NCBI GenBank assembly: GCA_037178625.1
Contig: CM074133.1
Coordinates: 620,001-684,000, forward strand
Source: Skeletonema tropicum
Taxonomy: Eukaryota; Bacillariophyta; Thalassiosirophyceae; Thalassiosirales; Thalassiosiraceae
Direction: 5' to 3'
Length of the DNA: 64,000 bases
Each line of letters begins with the position of its first letter. Within the stretch, counting starts at the first letter, position 1. The position numbers were made by a program, and so were the translations under genes. Shown one piece after another: positions 1-11,500 of this stretch. The notes under the pieces were generated by a model, which searched no databases, had not been told where the DNA came from, and saw nothing but the letters and a program-made list of their open reading frames with translations.

Positions 1-1416
1 GTAGCATTTCTTTGACACCTCTCGTTTGAAACCAAGGTATCCGACCCACCTCCCAACCGTTGAGTATGATGGTGGATTTTTGAGATATCTGTCAACCAGT
101 TGAAATTCTTCTGAGTCTTCGGTAAAGTTGATGTTGGTTTTCACCTCTTCATTTAGTTGCTTTATCATTGTTGTGTTAAAATGTTCCCTCAGCAATTCAA
201 CGCTGAAATGTTCCAGATGGTCAAGTATGAAGTTTGACACATCTACTGCTGCTGTCGGAAATACCTCAAATAGTGTAGGCTTTCGTTTGATACCATTGGC
301 GACGTAGGGGTTGGGGTTTGGAAATTGATGATTAACGCGGAAGATACGGTTCCAATTCATGATTGTCCTACCAGTTGCTGCATTGAACAGTGTTAAATCA
401 TTGAGCAGCCTTGCCGCTTTGTCGCAACAAGCTTGGAATGGAAACCCAACTCGATACTCGGCAAGTGCTATTGAATACGCAACCCTGAGGTATAAACATT
501 TATTGCGTAAGTCAAATAAGGCATGCTTTGTCAATTTACTATCTTCGTGCAAGTCAATGACGCCTGCTTCTTCGTATCCATTTGCTGATTGCCCCACCAG
601 TGTAAGTGATTCAACCAATTGCACTAGTCCGTTGTACACATCGGCACCTTCGTCAAATCCGAAGAGAGCTGCTGCTTCAGGTGACTGCCATATAATATTC
701 GGAGTCTGGTTGTTGCTGCTGTTATCCCCGTCTATATCGCCACTGCTGTTGTTATTGTCGTCGTCTTCATCTTCATCTTCGTCGTCAACTTGATTATTCT
801 CATCCTCTAATCTACCCACGTTGGTGACGAATGGCACGAGAGGGCTCTGCTGCTGCTCAACTAGTCGTTGCGAGCGCCTTGTTCTTTTTTGTGGAGTAGG
901 AGTAATTGGTGCAGCCGCTGATGATTTTGTTGCTTCTTTACGTTTGTTCTCATTATTTTTGTTCTTCTTCTTACCAGCGCATCCATCGTCGGGAAATGAT
1001 ACTTGCTCCGGCTTGTTGCAAGATCGCTGCCGATTATTAGTTGCACTGTAACTCTGTATATGTTCTATTTCTGTGCACAATAACTCTGCTGCGCGTATTG
1101 GTTCGTTGGGCACTTTCTCTCCCTTTCCAAAGTAGTAATAGTGCACCATCCGGCGTAATGACGAATTGAATGGACATGATGTTGTGAAATTTTTGTGGTA
1201 TATCTTGTGTACATTGCTGCTGTTGAAAGGTCCGGCTGCCTTGTTCAGACGCTGCACGAGTTTGTTCCGTAAGGTATTGTCTTTATCTACATTCGTATAG
1301 TGTCTGTGCAATATCTCTACCAACGACTGGTCGCAAATCCACCTGCCGCGATAAGTGTCACTTTTACTGATGAGCCGTGTGAAAAGGTATTCAAAAAGTG
1401 TATTACCATCGTTCAT
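1..1416 (-). CDS. Putative DDE-type transposase, 3' end outside the window
   Basis: An uninterrupted minus-strand frame runs from an ATG at 1414-1416 to base 1, giving 472 residues with no stop, so the gene continues off the left edge. The first 120 residues are basic and aromatic. A Lys-rich stretch (KKKNKNNENKRK) and a run of Asp/Glu/Asn/Ser follow, then a folded-looking region. Near the edge lies a helix-turn-helix-like tail, PPSYSTVGRWVGYLGFKRE. That tail resembles the segment just before the catalytic domain in Tc1/pogo-like DDE transposases of stramenopiles, where a '..GFK.E..KK.Y' segment usually precedes the first Asp. The catalytic residues themselves would lie outside the window, so the family is an inference. 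It may belong with the palindromic sequence at about 1699-1730 and 7633-7670, which could be its terminal inverted repeat. Confidence 0.55.
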   Translation of the reverse strand, partial: MNDGNTLFEYLFTRLISKSDTYRGRWICDQSLVEILHRHYTNVDKDNTLRNKLVQRLNKAAGPFNSSNVHKIYHKNFTTSCPFNSSLRRMVHYYYFGKGEKVPNEPIRAAELLCTEIEHIQSYSATNNRQRSCNKPEQVSFPDDGCAGKKKNKNNENKRKEATKSSAAAPITPTPQKRTRRSQRLVEQQQSPLVPFVTNVGRLEDENNQVDDEDEDEDDDNNNSSGDIDGDNSSNNQTPNIIWQSPEAAALFGFDEGADVYNGLVQLVESLTLVGQSANGYEEAGVIDLHEDSKLTKHALFDLRNKCLYLRVAYSIALAEYRVGFPFQACCDKAARLLNDLTLFNAATGRTIMNWNRIFRVNHQFPNPNPYVANGIKRKPTLFEVFPTAAVDVSNFILDHLEHFSVELLREHFNTTMIKQLNEEVKTNINFTEDSEEFQLVDRYLKNPPSYSTVGRWVGYLGFKREVSKKCY

Positions 1417-1730
1417 GATTACAATCTTTAGTCAACCTAATTGGCTATTTTGGATCTAGACATGCAAGAGAGGTTAATTTATCCTTTTGGTTGAGCAAAT
1501 ATCCAACTTGTTGTGCGTAGTACGCTCCGGAATTTGGCCATGGTTGGCATCTTTTTGCGCGGAGTGGCTCTTGTTGAGGGGTGAGTTGGGAGAAATCGGC
1601 CCAATGGGTTTTTATAAGACTCACTACGTCATTTGTACCTAACATACGTAGGAATTCGAAACTTGAACGGCTATCCGAAAATCCGTGAAAACAGCTGTAT
1701 GGGCGCAAAAAAATTTGGAGCCGATCTCGA
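1417..1730. other. Spacer with left arm of a palindrome
   Basis: No gene is supported here. The segment lies upstream of the minus-strand transposase and may be its leader. The last 32 bases (about 1699-1730, containing gggcgcaaaaa and ending atctcga) are the reverse complement, with a few mismatches, of the bases directly after 7632. They are therefore the left arm of a palindrome split by the 5.9 kb insertion that follows. Confidence 0.5.
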
Positions 1731-1911
1731 CATTCAAAGTAGCACACACCGCAGGTCCAATACGAGGCTCCATACGATGGTGTTCATCATGGTGATAAAA
1801 CAAATTATAGTTAGGGCATCGGCCCGATTACTAATTCCTCCATAGCTCTACGCATCACCTCAAGTAGTGGAGTAACCACTTCCCAGCTAGCGAGGCATCC
1901 CACTTTAAATG
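1731..1911 (+). repeat. Left 181-bp terminal direct repeat
   Basis: This is the left copy of the element's terminal repeat. Its two ends are imperfect inverted repeats of each other (CATTCAAAGTAG and the complement of CCACTTTAAATG, 10 of 12 positions). Confidence 0.8.
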
Positions 1912-4900
1912 GTCCCCGCGAATCGTGAGACTCTCGACTCTCGAGGCAAATGATTCGTCTCATTCCGACCTTACATTGAAAAGATGCTATGGATCAACAA
2001 CCAATACCAACACCAACCCTTCATCTTCAATTTCCACTTAACTCGTCAAGCGTGTATGAGTGTATACTTTTGTGCGCGAAAAATCCTCGCTTGCGGAACC
2101 CATAACCGCAACTAAACCTACTTCTGTTGATTGTAGGGGGTACGCCAGTTTCCTCTGCCTGTGCAATTTCCATCAGTATCCTTTCTCAACATCATCATTA
2201 TCCCCACCAATCGATCTAAGCCTGATGGCGGATACGGATATCTTATCGTTTCTTCACATTATCTGAGCGAAGTAAATCTGCTCAACATCCTTCATCCATC
2301 TTGTCTTCGTCAGGATATTCTACTATTTCTTTTGTCCCTAGACATTCATTCATCCTGTAACTTATTTCCGCTCGCGACAAATTACAAGTGCGCTTTCACG
2401 TTATCATCTACCCACTTGCTATTGTATAATTCTGTTCGCTCTATAGTCATTCAATAAGTATTGAATGAGTGAAACCGTACGTCTGTGTCTCCGGTATTCT
2501 ATTTCTTCACTTCGCGAGAGAGAGGGGATCTCTCCAAGCAAGTCGCCGTGGTTTCAAAGCGATGAGGAGCGTCTCGTGTGGATGGCCGTGATAACTGTCC
2601 CCGTTTGCATTCCTGTTTCAGTGTCCCCGTCTGCCACCGATCTGGCTCGTGACCAGGGTAAGTGAATGTTGTAGCGGTACTGTACTCTGATTCAACACAT
2701 TCGGGTTGCTCGTTGTTGTGCGCATGCATTCCATTCAACAATGCTTGTTGATGCATGTAGGGCGTATTGATGTTACATCTGGTGTAGCCTACATCCTCGG
2801 CCTCGATGTCTTCTATAATCTTAACTGATGCTTGTCTGCTTTGCTTTGTTCAATAACTGCGGCTACATCACTGCTGCCTGTGGCTGCAACGCTAGTGCTA
2901 TCTGACCGCACTGTGCTTTCCGGCTATCGAGTAAGCCAGACCTATTTCATTGTTTTGCCTGTCAAAGAAAGTCTTCCATGACATCAGTCTCTGGTCTTGT
3001 CGTGTCCAGCGTGTTATCTCCGACTCTGTACAAAAGAGTCTGTTTCTGTCTCGACGCAATTGTCTCGATATCGTGTGATGTGGAGTGCCTGTCTCACTTT
3101 TGGGCGTTTGTATCTCGATTTATCTATCCGGCGCATATCAAGTTCGGCGCACATTTGTCCGGCTCACATTATTCAAGTTCGGTACACATCTATCCGGCTC
3201 ACACTGTGGTTTCAACCTTGTCAGCGGTGTTTTACAACATGCAAGTGAGGCATATCTGTTATTGTCCCCGTATGCCGAGGCTGCTTTGATCTAGTTGATC
3301 TCGGTGGCATCTCGTGGTGTTATACCTGTCACAATCATCTTTTCTCTCAGTCCGAGCTGGCCTACCACGGGCTCAGCACACTGACTCAATTATTCCTGTG
3401 CCGTTCTAAGCTGATACCACATTGTACTACTAGCTCGATTTCATTTGTGTCTCGTGTAACAAGTGGCTGGAGAGTTGTTTAATCTCGGAAGTAAGTTCTG
3501 TGCTTCATGCAATGCAACGCAAAGATTATTTGCTGCTGCCGTCACCTTCTCTCTATGGTTCGAGTAAGCTGTTGTCAATTTGCTACCAGTGAGGCTACCT
3601 AAGCTGACGCCGCAACAAAGAAGTCCTGTGCTATATGTAGTCACTTCCAAAGTCGTGTGCTATCTCTCACACTATGTGATGGCTATTTGCACGAAATCAA
3701 TTTCCACGGTGTTTATCAAACTGTCAAGCAACATTCAGTGTTTTGCTATGTTTGGCGAAGTCAAAGTCGCATGTTCATAACTCAAACTATCAAGTCAAGT
3801 GCCAACGTCTAGGCGCTGGGCTCTCTTCCCGACATCCAGAGAACAATCGGGAGATAGAATTGGATTCCAACAACAAGGAAGTTGTCGAGTTTGATGCTGA
3901 CAAGTGTATCTAGAACATCAACATCACGTTGCCCGTTGTGTATCATATTTTTCAGGCACTGTCGCTTCTGCAACATCAGTGTAGCTCCCATGTGCGTGCA
4001 CATTTATGGTAGCTTATCAATCGGTCTACGATAAGTTTGATCATTCCTGTTTACTTGAGTGTTCGTTCCATCCTTACACTCATTCGTTTGGACTTGCGTG
4101 CACCGTCTCTGCGTGGCAATCTGATAGCTTGGAATAATTCATTGTATACTCACATGTCCTTCCTGCCGTACTTCCAGCAAGAAGAGTTAGAGTGTCTCAC
4201 GGCATTTCGCCATCCATTTCAGCACTGTTCTTGCTTTGACCGCAAAGCGTTTCTCCACCTTTCTTCTTCACTTGTGGATAATAACGCGACATTTCCTTAT
4301 CATGCAGTCTTTGGATGACCACAAGTCCAGTACGTATTTGCCGCTAGTAACCATGCGCCGTACTGTATTCACATCCGCTGTTACAAAATAATGCAGCTGG
4401 CTTTCATAGAGGAAGCATGGTCCGAGGTGCAATACCTTTTCTGCCGCTGCCATCGCGGCAGTACCACTGGTGCCACGGTTAGTTTTACCACAGTTCCAAA
4501 AGGAAACTGTTTATCATGTTCCTCTCGGCACGTACGATATGAACTCTTGTCGAATGATGGCTTGGCCAACTTGCTAAGGATTCGACTCATGTGCACTTCT
4601 ATTCCACTTCGGGTGTCAGCGCCGACGTTCTTGAGCATACCTAAAAGGTCCGAGCGTCATGTAATGAGCTCTTTACAACCTCCAGATAATCCACTCTGCA
4701 ATTTTGGTCTCCTTTATTGTGCCAACTTTCAAATATGGCTTCACTTCTTTCAAATATGGCTTCACTTCGCTATTATGCCACCTTAAGTAGGTCGACCTTG
4801 CTGGTTCTGCATCTTGCAATACGTCTTTTCCTTGAGATCAATCGATAGAAACAGACCGAAACCTGCTCTACACTTGCGTTCAAAGTGGTATCTATCCTTG

Positions 4901-6239
4901 CATAGAAGGTGCTCGCGTATCAAGCATTTATCTTCCTTGCGCTTGCGCTTGCGCATATGTCTTTCATCGTCATATTGTTCTCTTGTCAATCCAATGGACA
5001 TTCGTCTCTTATCAGCTGTGTGAAGTTGTGTGTGGAGCTACTTGCTCACGTATGCTTGTCGGCGAGGCAATTCTTGTTGCTCTGTTGTGCATAAAAAGTT
5101 TCCATGGTTGATAAACAGTCCGTGGATCGAACTGTATGTGATGATTTACCTCAACATCACTGCCCCGTAAGTCATTACAATTGTGAGATGACTTGTTAGA
5201 TCCCGAGTCCAAAATAACACATGGCAGTGTAAGCGTGCCAGCAAACGGCAAATGCTGACAGCATTCGTTAAACAGATGAGATTGTGCTTCCTTTAGTTGC
5301 TACCCCGAACCCTGCCTGAGAGTCATGGTAGTCCCCGCGAGTTAGAATCTGCAAAGAGTTCAACAATCATTGCAATTACAACACACCTGCGTGTGCAAAA
5401 GATAAAGACATTATGTACAAAGAAGACATTATGTACAAAGGGCTTTGCAGGGCATGAGATTCGTGCGTATGTTGGCATCAGACTACTGCTGCCGTTTCGT
5501 CAATTTCAGAGTTCAGAGCTTCTCTGAATGCATTTGGCGTACTATTCAGCGTTATTCTAGACAGTTCGAGTACAGGTCTCGTGATCGGCTTCTCCCTGTC
5601 TATCATTCTGATACTCTCCACAAGAGCAACGTCGTTCACGCATGTCTGGAGCTAAACTTTAATCGTCAAATTGAAGACATATGACATTTCGAATACATAG
5701 CACCCTATCGACGCCATGCAGGATATTCGTATTGAGCGTTGTCAACAGCGGACGACACCAAGCGTTACTTCATAGGACTGAAATACATTTCCAGTCGGGA
5801 ATCAAGTTCATCCAGTCGAATTTCACAAAATACATCGAGCACATCATCATTTGATGTCACTCCTCCGCGCGGCTACTACCTTTGTAACCGCTGACACTTT
5901 CATCTGGAGTCCTGCTCAAGGATTGGGCGCTCTTAACTATCTGGTCGCTGCCAGAGCTATGCGCTTTCAGATGGAGAGCTATCGTGCCATGTCGTGTAGA
6001 TATCAAAGAGTCGCCAAGAGTCATTCCTGCATTAGCATTACTGTAAACAAGAGAGAATGGGAAAGCGTTGACGTATCCACAAAGATGAGGACATCTAATT
6101 TCTTCCCCCGTGAACTTGGTGCTGCCATGTTTAGTGAAACAAGGAAACAAGTTTAAAGCCATCCGTCAACGCGATGAAAACTCCATAAAAAGTTATTGCT
6201 GGTCCGCCTGCAGACAAAAGCATTATGAATTATTACCGT

Positions 6240-6530
6240 CAAGGTTAATGGGACATCTTCCCAAAGGTCTTCGATTACCTAGTCACCTGACTGACGCGTC
6301 TGCGTTGCCACTGTCACATTACTGTTGCTAGTCCATCTGCGTAAAAACGGTTTTATTGCTACTGCTAGTCATCTAGCTCTATCAAGGTTAATGAGTTACG
6401 CCCAAAGGTCTTCGATTACCTTTTCCACTGACGCCGCGGCATCACTGCATACATTCAAGGTTGATGGGGCTCCTTCCCAAAGGTCTTAGATTACCTGTTC
6501 TCACTGCTATCATACAAGGTTAGTTGCTAC
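6240..6530. repeat. Three degenerate copies of a 'cccaaaggtctt' motif
   Basis: The phrase cccaaaggtcttcgattacc recurs three times at uneven spacing (about 6258, 6401 and 6476; the last reads cttaga). It is followed each time by a CTGACGC- or CACTG-like stretch. It lies inside the 5.9 kb element and looks like an old internal tandem duplication. Confidence 0.5.
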
Positions 6531-6789
6531 ATAAACAAACGGGCACATAAGGCCATGTTCAAACTTTCTACAGACGACTCTGCGGCCGTCGTCAATAATC
6601 ACGTGTGCGCTCATTGCCGCTGCAAGAGCGGGAGCGCCAACTTAATTTCACATAACATTACTTTACATTCTTGCTCTTTGGACAGTGTATAAGCTGTGCC
6701 ATTGAAGGTCTCAACGAAACACTTGACATCCTTCTGGGTGAGGGATGACTAATCCTCGGCAAGCTCACGATCCGTCCGAATAGGAGGAA

Positions 6790-7427
6790 GTGAACCTGCA
6801 CTCGCAGCGGGGGTCGATGCGTGACCCCCTTGAACGGCTGCTGTCAACGTCGCTCCTCATGCGTTGTTGGCTACTGCTGGTAACGTCGCGTTTCATGCGT
6901 GGGCTGCTGCTGTGTTCGTCGCTCCTGATGCGTGTTGCCCCCCACCCTGGGCTGCAGCTTACGTCGCTCCTAATGCGTTGACATCGAATGTCTGCCCATT
7001 ACTGCCTCCAAGGAGAACAGTGTTCAGTAGACTGAGCAATTGCGTTGCTCCAACATTGTTGTTGATGGTTGATGGTGTTTGTGGTGTTCGTATTGGTGCT
7101 GGAGGGATTGTCGTACCTCGACCACCAGCACCACGAGCATTGCCACGTCCGCGTCCCCCACGGCCACCACCTCTTCCACTTCTTCCGCCTGCACGTAACG
7201 TCGCTCCTCATGCGTTGGTGCCCATTATGCTGCCCTCCAGAGAGAGCAGCGTTCAGTGGATTAAGCAATTGAATCGCTCCTTTTTACACTGGGCGTGGTC
7301 CAGTCCTTTTTATGCTGGGCGTGGTCCCGTTGAAATAGCTGCCAATCATACTTCATCTTCTTCCTCTCGATCACAAGGAGACATTGCCCGCCGTGGGCTT
7401 ATTCATATGCTTCGTAGTAGCTGTTAA
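6790..7427 (-). pseudogene. Gly/Arg-rich gag-like remnant
   Basis: Read on the minus strand, 7200-7080 gives a run of Gly and Arg with RGG-like triplets. An Asn/Thr/Leu-rich segment follows, then repeated Ala/Gly/Asn segments encoded by copies of 'aacgtcgctcctcatgcgttg' (near 6847, 6960 and 7198). In-frame stops interrupt the repeats. The composition resembles nucleic-acid-binding gag proteins but no zinc knuckle is visible. The opposite strand is open as a Pro/Arg-rich frame, which is most simply its shadow. Assignment is weak. Confidence 0.25.
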
Positions 7428-7451
7428 TAAAGCTATTGGGGTCTTATAAAC

Positions 7452-7632
7452 CATTCAAAGTAGCACACACCGCAGGTCCAATACGAGGCTCCATACGATG
7501 GTGTTCATCATGGTGATAAAACAAATTATAGTTAGGGCATCGGCCCGATTACTAATTCCTCCATAGCTCTACGCATCACCTCAAGTAGTGGAGTAACCAC
7601 TTCCCAGCTAGCGAGGCGTCCCACTTTAAATG
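7452..7632 (+). repeat. Right 181-bp terminal direct repeat
   Basis: This is the right copy of the terminal repeat, 180 of 181 bases the same as the left copy. It is followed at once by TCGA and then by the right arm of the split palindrome (to about 7670), which itself contains the small palindrome gcgcccaaatgggcgc. Confidence 0.8.
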
Positions 7633-7670
7633 TCGAGATGGGCCAAAATCGATTTTTGCGCCCAAATGGG

Positions 7671-8560
7671 CGCAAAAAATGGCCTACGGCTAAAAGCTCA
7701 AAAATCTGATCAGATCTTTTGATGCTGATGATGCATGTCTTGATACTTATACTTGCAAAGTACAAACTATGTAAGGTATGGAAGGAGGCAGACTTTGTAG
7801 TGCAGCATCATACTGTAGGAGGCAGGTCGAAAAGAAATTGCAATCTTTGTTTGGAAATCGCATCAGACTTCTTGCCTGGTAGATATCCGACCAAACACCA
7901 TGGAGGATCAAGACGGTGTCGATAGCATGTATGTAGGGAGTAGGGAGATAGCCAATTGAAAGAGACGATTGTTATTTACCAGAAACGATGGAGATGCGTC
8001 TCAATAAGAGTTAATGTGCCTTGTGGATGGCTTGAGTTAGCAGGTTCAAGTGGAGGCACCTCTCTGCTAGATTAGGATGAGAAGGAAGGAGGTTAGATGC
8101 ACTACCGCAACCACCAGAAAACTACACAAAGTCTGCGCCAGAAGAGGATCGTATGTGTAGCCGGAGCTACGACTGATAGTAATCGATGGAGCCGAGAAAG
8201 ATGGTCAAATAATCATCTCAGTAACAGCAATCATGACGGCAACAGGAGGGTTACATCATGACGTAGCAAATTATTGATGGGGCAAAGATTTCAAGATAGA
8301 TTTTTGCAGGAGGACGGAGGCAATGGTGCAGAAGATGATAATCTTTGAATTATTTTGCACAGGTGTTCAGAGTAATCAAGTTGCAGACGGATCGTCAATT
8401 GCGACAGAATCTAGAAATTATTATTAGGTTGGATTCTGGCCAACTAGCAACATTCGATATTGATTGAGGAAGTGGAAAATTTTAAAATCATTTTTTTCCT
8501 GCTGACCAGCTCCACAATCAATCTGCCGACGATGGTTCTCTCTCTAGCAAACCAACGAAA
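7671..8560. other. Intergenic, upstream of the giant IPT gene
   Basis: About 0.9 kb without a convincing gene or repeat. It must contain the promoter of the gene starting at 8561. I could not pick out a reliable core promoter element. Confidence 0.4.
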
Positions 8561-11500
8561 ATGTTGATGAATTCCTGGAGAATCCAATTGCTTTCGGCAG
8601 CGGCATTCATCTCGCTGGGACTCCTAACAACAGCATTGCAAAATGTGGATGCAGAAAAGCTATCAATCTTTTCCATACATCCCTCTTTTGGCGACACCAA
8701 TGGAGGAACACCCGTCGTGCTGAGCGTAGGCAATCACCAAATCGATTCGATTTCGCATTGCATCTTTGGCGATCAGGTTGTATTAGCAACGAAGGATATG
8801 TCAGCAATGACAATCGAATGCACAACACCGCCGATGACCAATGCAGGATCTGTGCCTGTGGGAATAAGCAGGGATGGGGAGGATTTTTCCATGAGCATGC
8901 ACTCATTCGACTATACTCATCCTGCGTTATTCTCAGCATTGACTCCTGCGGGTGGTCCTGAGCTGGGCGGTACGATAGTGACAATCTCTGGGTCAAACTT
9001 TGTGGAGAGCAGTGAACTCGCATGCTATTTTGGTGAGATCAAGGTGGAAGGCCGATTCATTAGTAGTGAAGAAATAGCATGCATGACACCTACAATTCGA
9101 CCGGGGAGTTATGACGTGCGGATATCATTCAATGGAGTGGATATTCACGATCCTTTGTTCCAATACCGTGCCCATCTTCAAATGACGGCCTGGGAAGCTG
9201 TTCCTCTCTTTGGTGTCACCGACGGGGGAACGGAGATTAGCGTCTATGGAACAAACTTTCGATGGGAGGATAATTTATATTGTCGCTTTGGAAGCGACAG
9301 TAAGGTACATGCCACTGTGGTTGGTTCTAATATCGTGAAATGCGTCACCCCAAAGTGGACTGTTGCTACCGCTGTTGAGCTAGCAGTGGTATCTGATAAT
9401 GGGAATGTTGCCATGTTGGATGACAAATTCGAATTCTACACGCCTTTCGATCTATCGTCGTTTACGCCAAGCAGTGGCTTCTTGCGAGGGGGGACGACTG
9501 TCACAGTTCGCGGTGAACATTTCTCTCGAGCTCGTGGACCTCTTCGTTGTATCTTTGGAGAAATATCAGTCGATAGTACAATTGACACTGATTCGCAAAT
9601 TCATTGCACATCTCCTTCATCCAACAAAGTAGGTGATGTCAAGATTGCCATAAGACATGGATCAGATGAGTTCAAACTGAGCTCTGTGTTGTTTTCATAC
9701 ATCAATGAAATACGCATTGATAACTCTCCAGCTGTCGTGGCGTTGACTACCTCAGAGAAGGTGATAGCAGTGCAAGGTTCGTCCTTCCAAAATACTACCG
9801 ACCTCGCTTGCAGACTAATTCCAAACAACATCGAGTTGGATGCAGAGTTTGTCGATGACTCTCGGGTCGAGTGTCGACTGCCTAAGGGAGTTTATCCAGG
9901 AGAGTACGAATTGATGGTATCAAACAATGGGCAGGATTTTTCCAGTTCCTTTCTCCCTCTTCTTGTGATCGACCCATTTCGAGTCCATACAATCAATCCA
10001 TCCGTACAATCTCTTGACTTGGTGTCCAAAGTTACTATCGAGGGGAGCAGCTTTTTAGATTTGGTCGACGTGGCATGTATTATTGATGAGGAATATTTCA
10101 CTCAATCTCATTTCATCAGTTCCACCCGAATTGAGTGCTCAATTCCTGGCGATATCCGGGCTGGTGCCATTTCGGTGACCCTCGCACTTGACGGTATGCC
10201 TATATCGATTGGACCTCCACTATCACTTTCTTTGGTGGAAGTAACTGTCATTTCGATGCATCCTTCTTTTGGTGATACTAAAGGAGGGACGCCTGTGATG
10301 TTGCAAGTGAATGACGAGGCAGCGGATGTGATTTCACATTGCATCTTCGGAGATCAAATTGTCCCTGCAGTTAAGATTGAGTCGGCAATTCAATGCACTA
10401 CACCGCCAATGGTCAGTGCAGGATCTGTTCCTGTTGGCTTGAGCGTTACGAATGGCAACGATTTTTCTATGAGCACGCATGCATTCGACTTCGTCAATCC
10501 TGCAACATTCTCATCATTGACACCTGCAAATGGTCCTGAGCTGGGAGGCACGATTGTAAGAATCGCTGGATCAGGCTTTGTGGATAGTCCCGACATTGCT
10601 TGCTATTTTGGTGACATTACGTCAACTGGTCGATTCGTCCGCAGTAATGAGGCAGAGTGTGTGTCACCGATCTTGAGGCCTGGGAGCTACGATGTACGAC
10701 TATCTTTTAATGGAATTGATACATTGAGAACGGCGAAGAAGTTTCTGTCCAACTATGCAATAGACGTGTTGTCAATAACGCCATCGATGGGAAGTATTCT
10801 TGGTGGAACTGATGTGACGATAATTGGCAAATCCTTTGTGCCCATTGAATTGCTGTCGTGTCGTTTCGGTGACATTGCCGTCGTTCCTGCAACATTTATC
10901 AGTTCTACAGAGATCTGTTGCATCAGCCCCGACGCAAGAAACCATCTTCAAAACGCCGCTGTCGTCGATGTCCAAGTGTCTTTGAATGGAATAGATTTTT
11001 CTTCTGCGACGGTTCAGTATCAGTTCAGTCTGCCAGCATTTGTTCAAGCTATTCATCCTGCGCAAGGCTCAGTTAATGGAGGCACTGAAGTAATGGTCAA
11101 AGGAGAAAATTTCTTTCCGTCTATTTTCCCATCTTGCGTCTTTGGGAATAGTTCAGTTCCTGCAGTAGTGCATTCGGAAAATGAATTGTCGTGCATTTCA
11201 CCAAAATTCACTTCGAACGGGGCTGTCCCGTTTAGTATTACTTTGAACGGCGTAGATGAAGTTATTGGAGCAGATGATGCAATCAAGTTTACTTTCCTCC
11301 CTGCCATACGAGCAATCTCTATCGAACCTAACAGCGGACCGAGTGTCGGCGGTACAATTGTTACTGTGGAAGGCTTCGACTTTGATAATTCCTTGAATAT
11401 TCACTGCAAGTTTGGAGAGTCAAACTCAATCATTGCTACAGTCCTCTCAGGCGAAAAGATTCAGTGCAAGGCACCTTCTCACCCGTTCGGAATTGTCCCC

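Larger units (their letters stand above)
1731..7632. mobile_element. LTR-type retroelement, 5.9 kb, no intact genes
   Basis: A 181-bp sequence occurs at 1731-1911 and 7452-7632 in direct orientation with one mismatch seen (gaggcAtccc against gaggcGtccc). The outer flanks are both TCGA (1727-1730 and 7633-7636), as expected for a 4-bp target duplication. The repeats begin CATTC and end AAATG rather than TG...CA. Bases right after the left repeat read TGGTCCCCGCG if the terminal TG is shared, which could be a tRNA primer site for a plus-strand element. On the minus strand, 6800-7270 encodes a Gly/Arg-rich stretch like a degenerate gag, which argues for the other orientation. Orientation is unresolved. 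I could not recognise protease, integrase or reverse transcriptase in any frame. Near-identical repeats imply a recent insertion of an element already without intact coding, so it is probably non-autonomous. Confidence 0.6.

Noticed and set aside
7000..7427. Plus-strand Pro/Arg-rich ORF (187 residues) as a gene
   Set aside because: It mirrors the Gly/Arg-rich minus-strand sequence in a GC-rich repeat and has no signal or domain.
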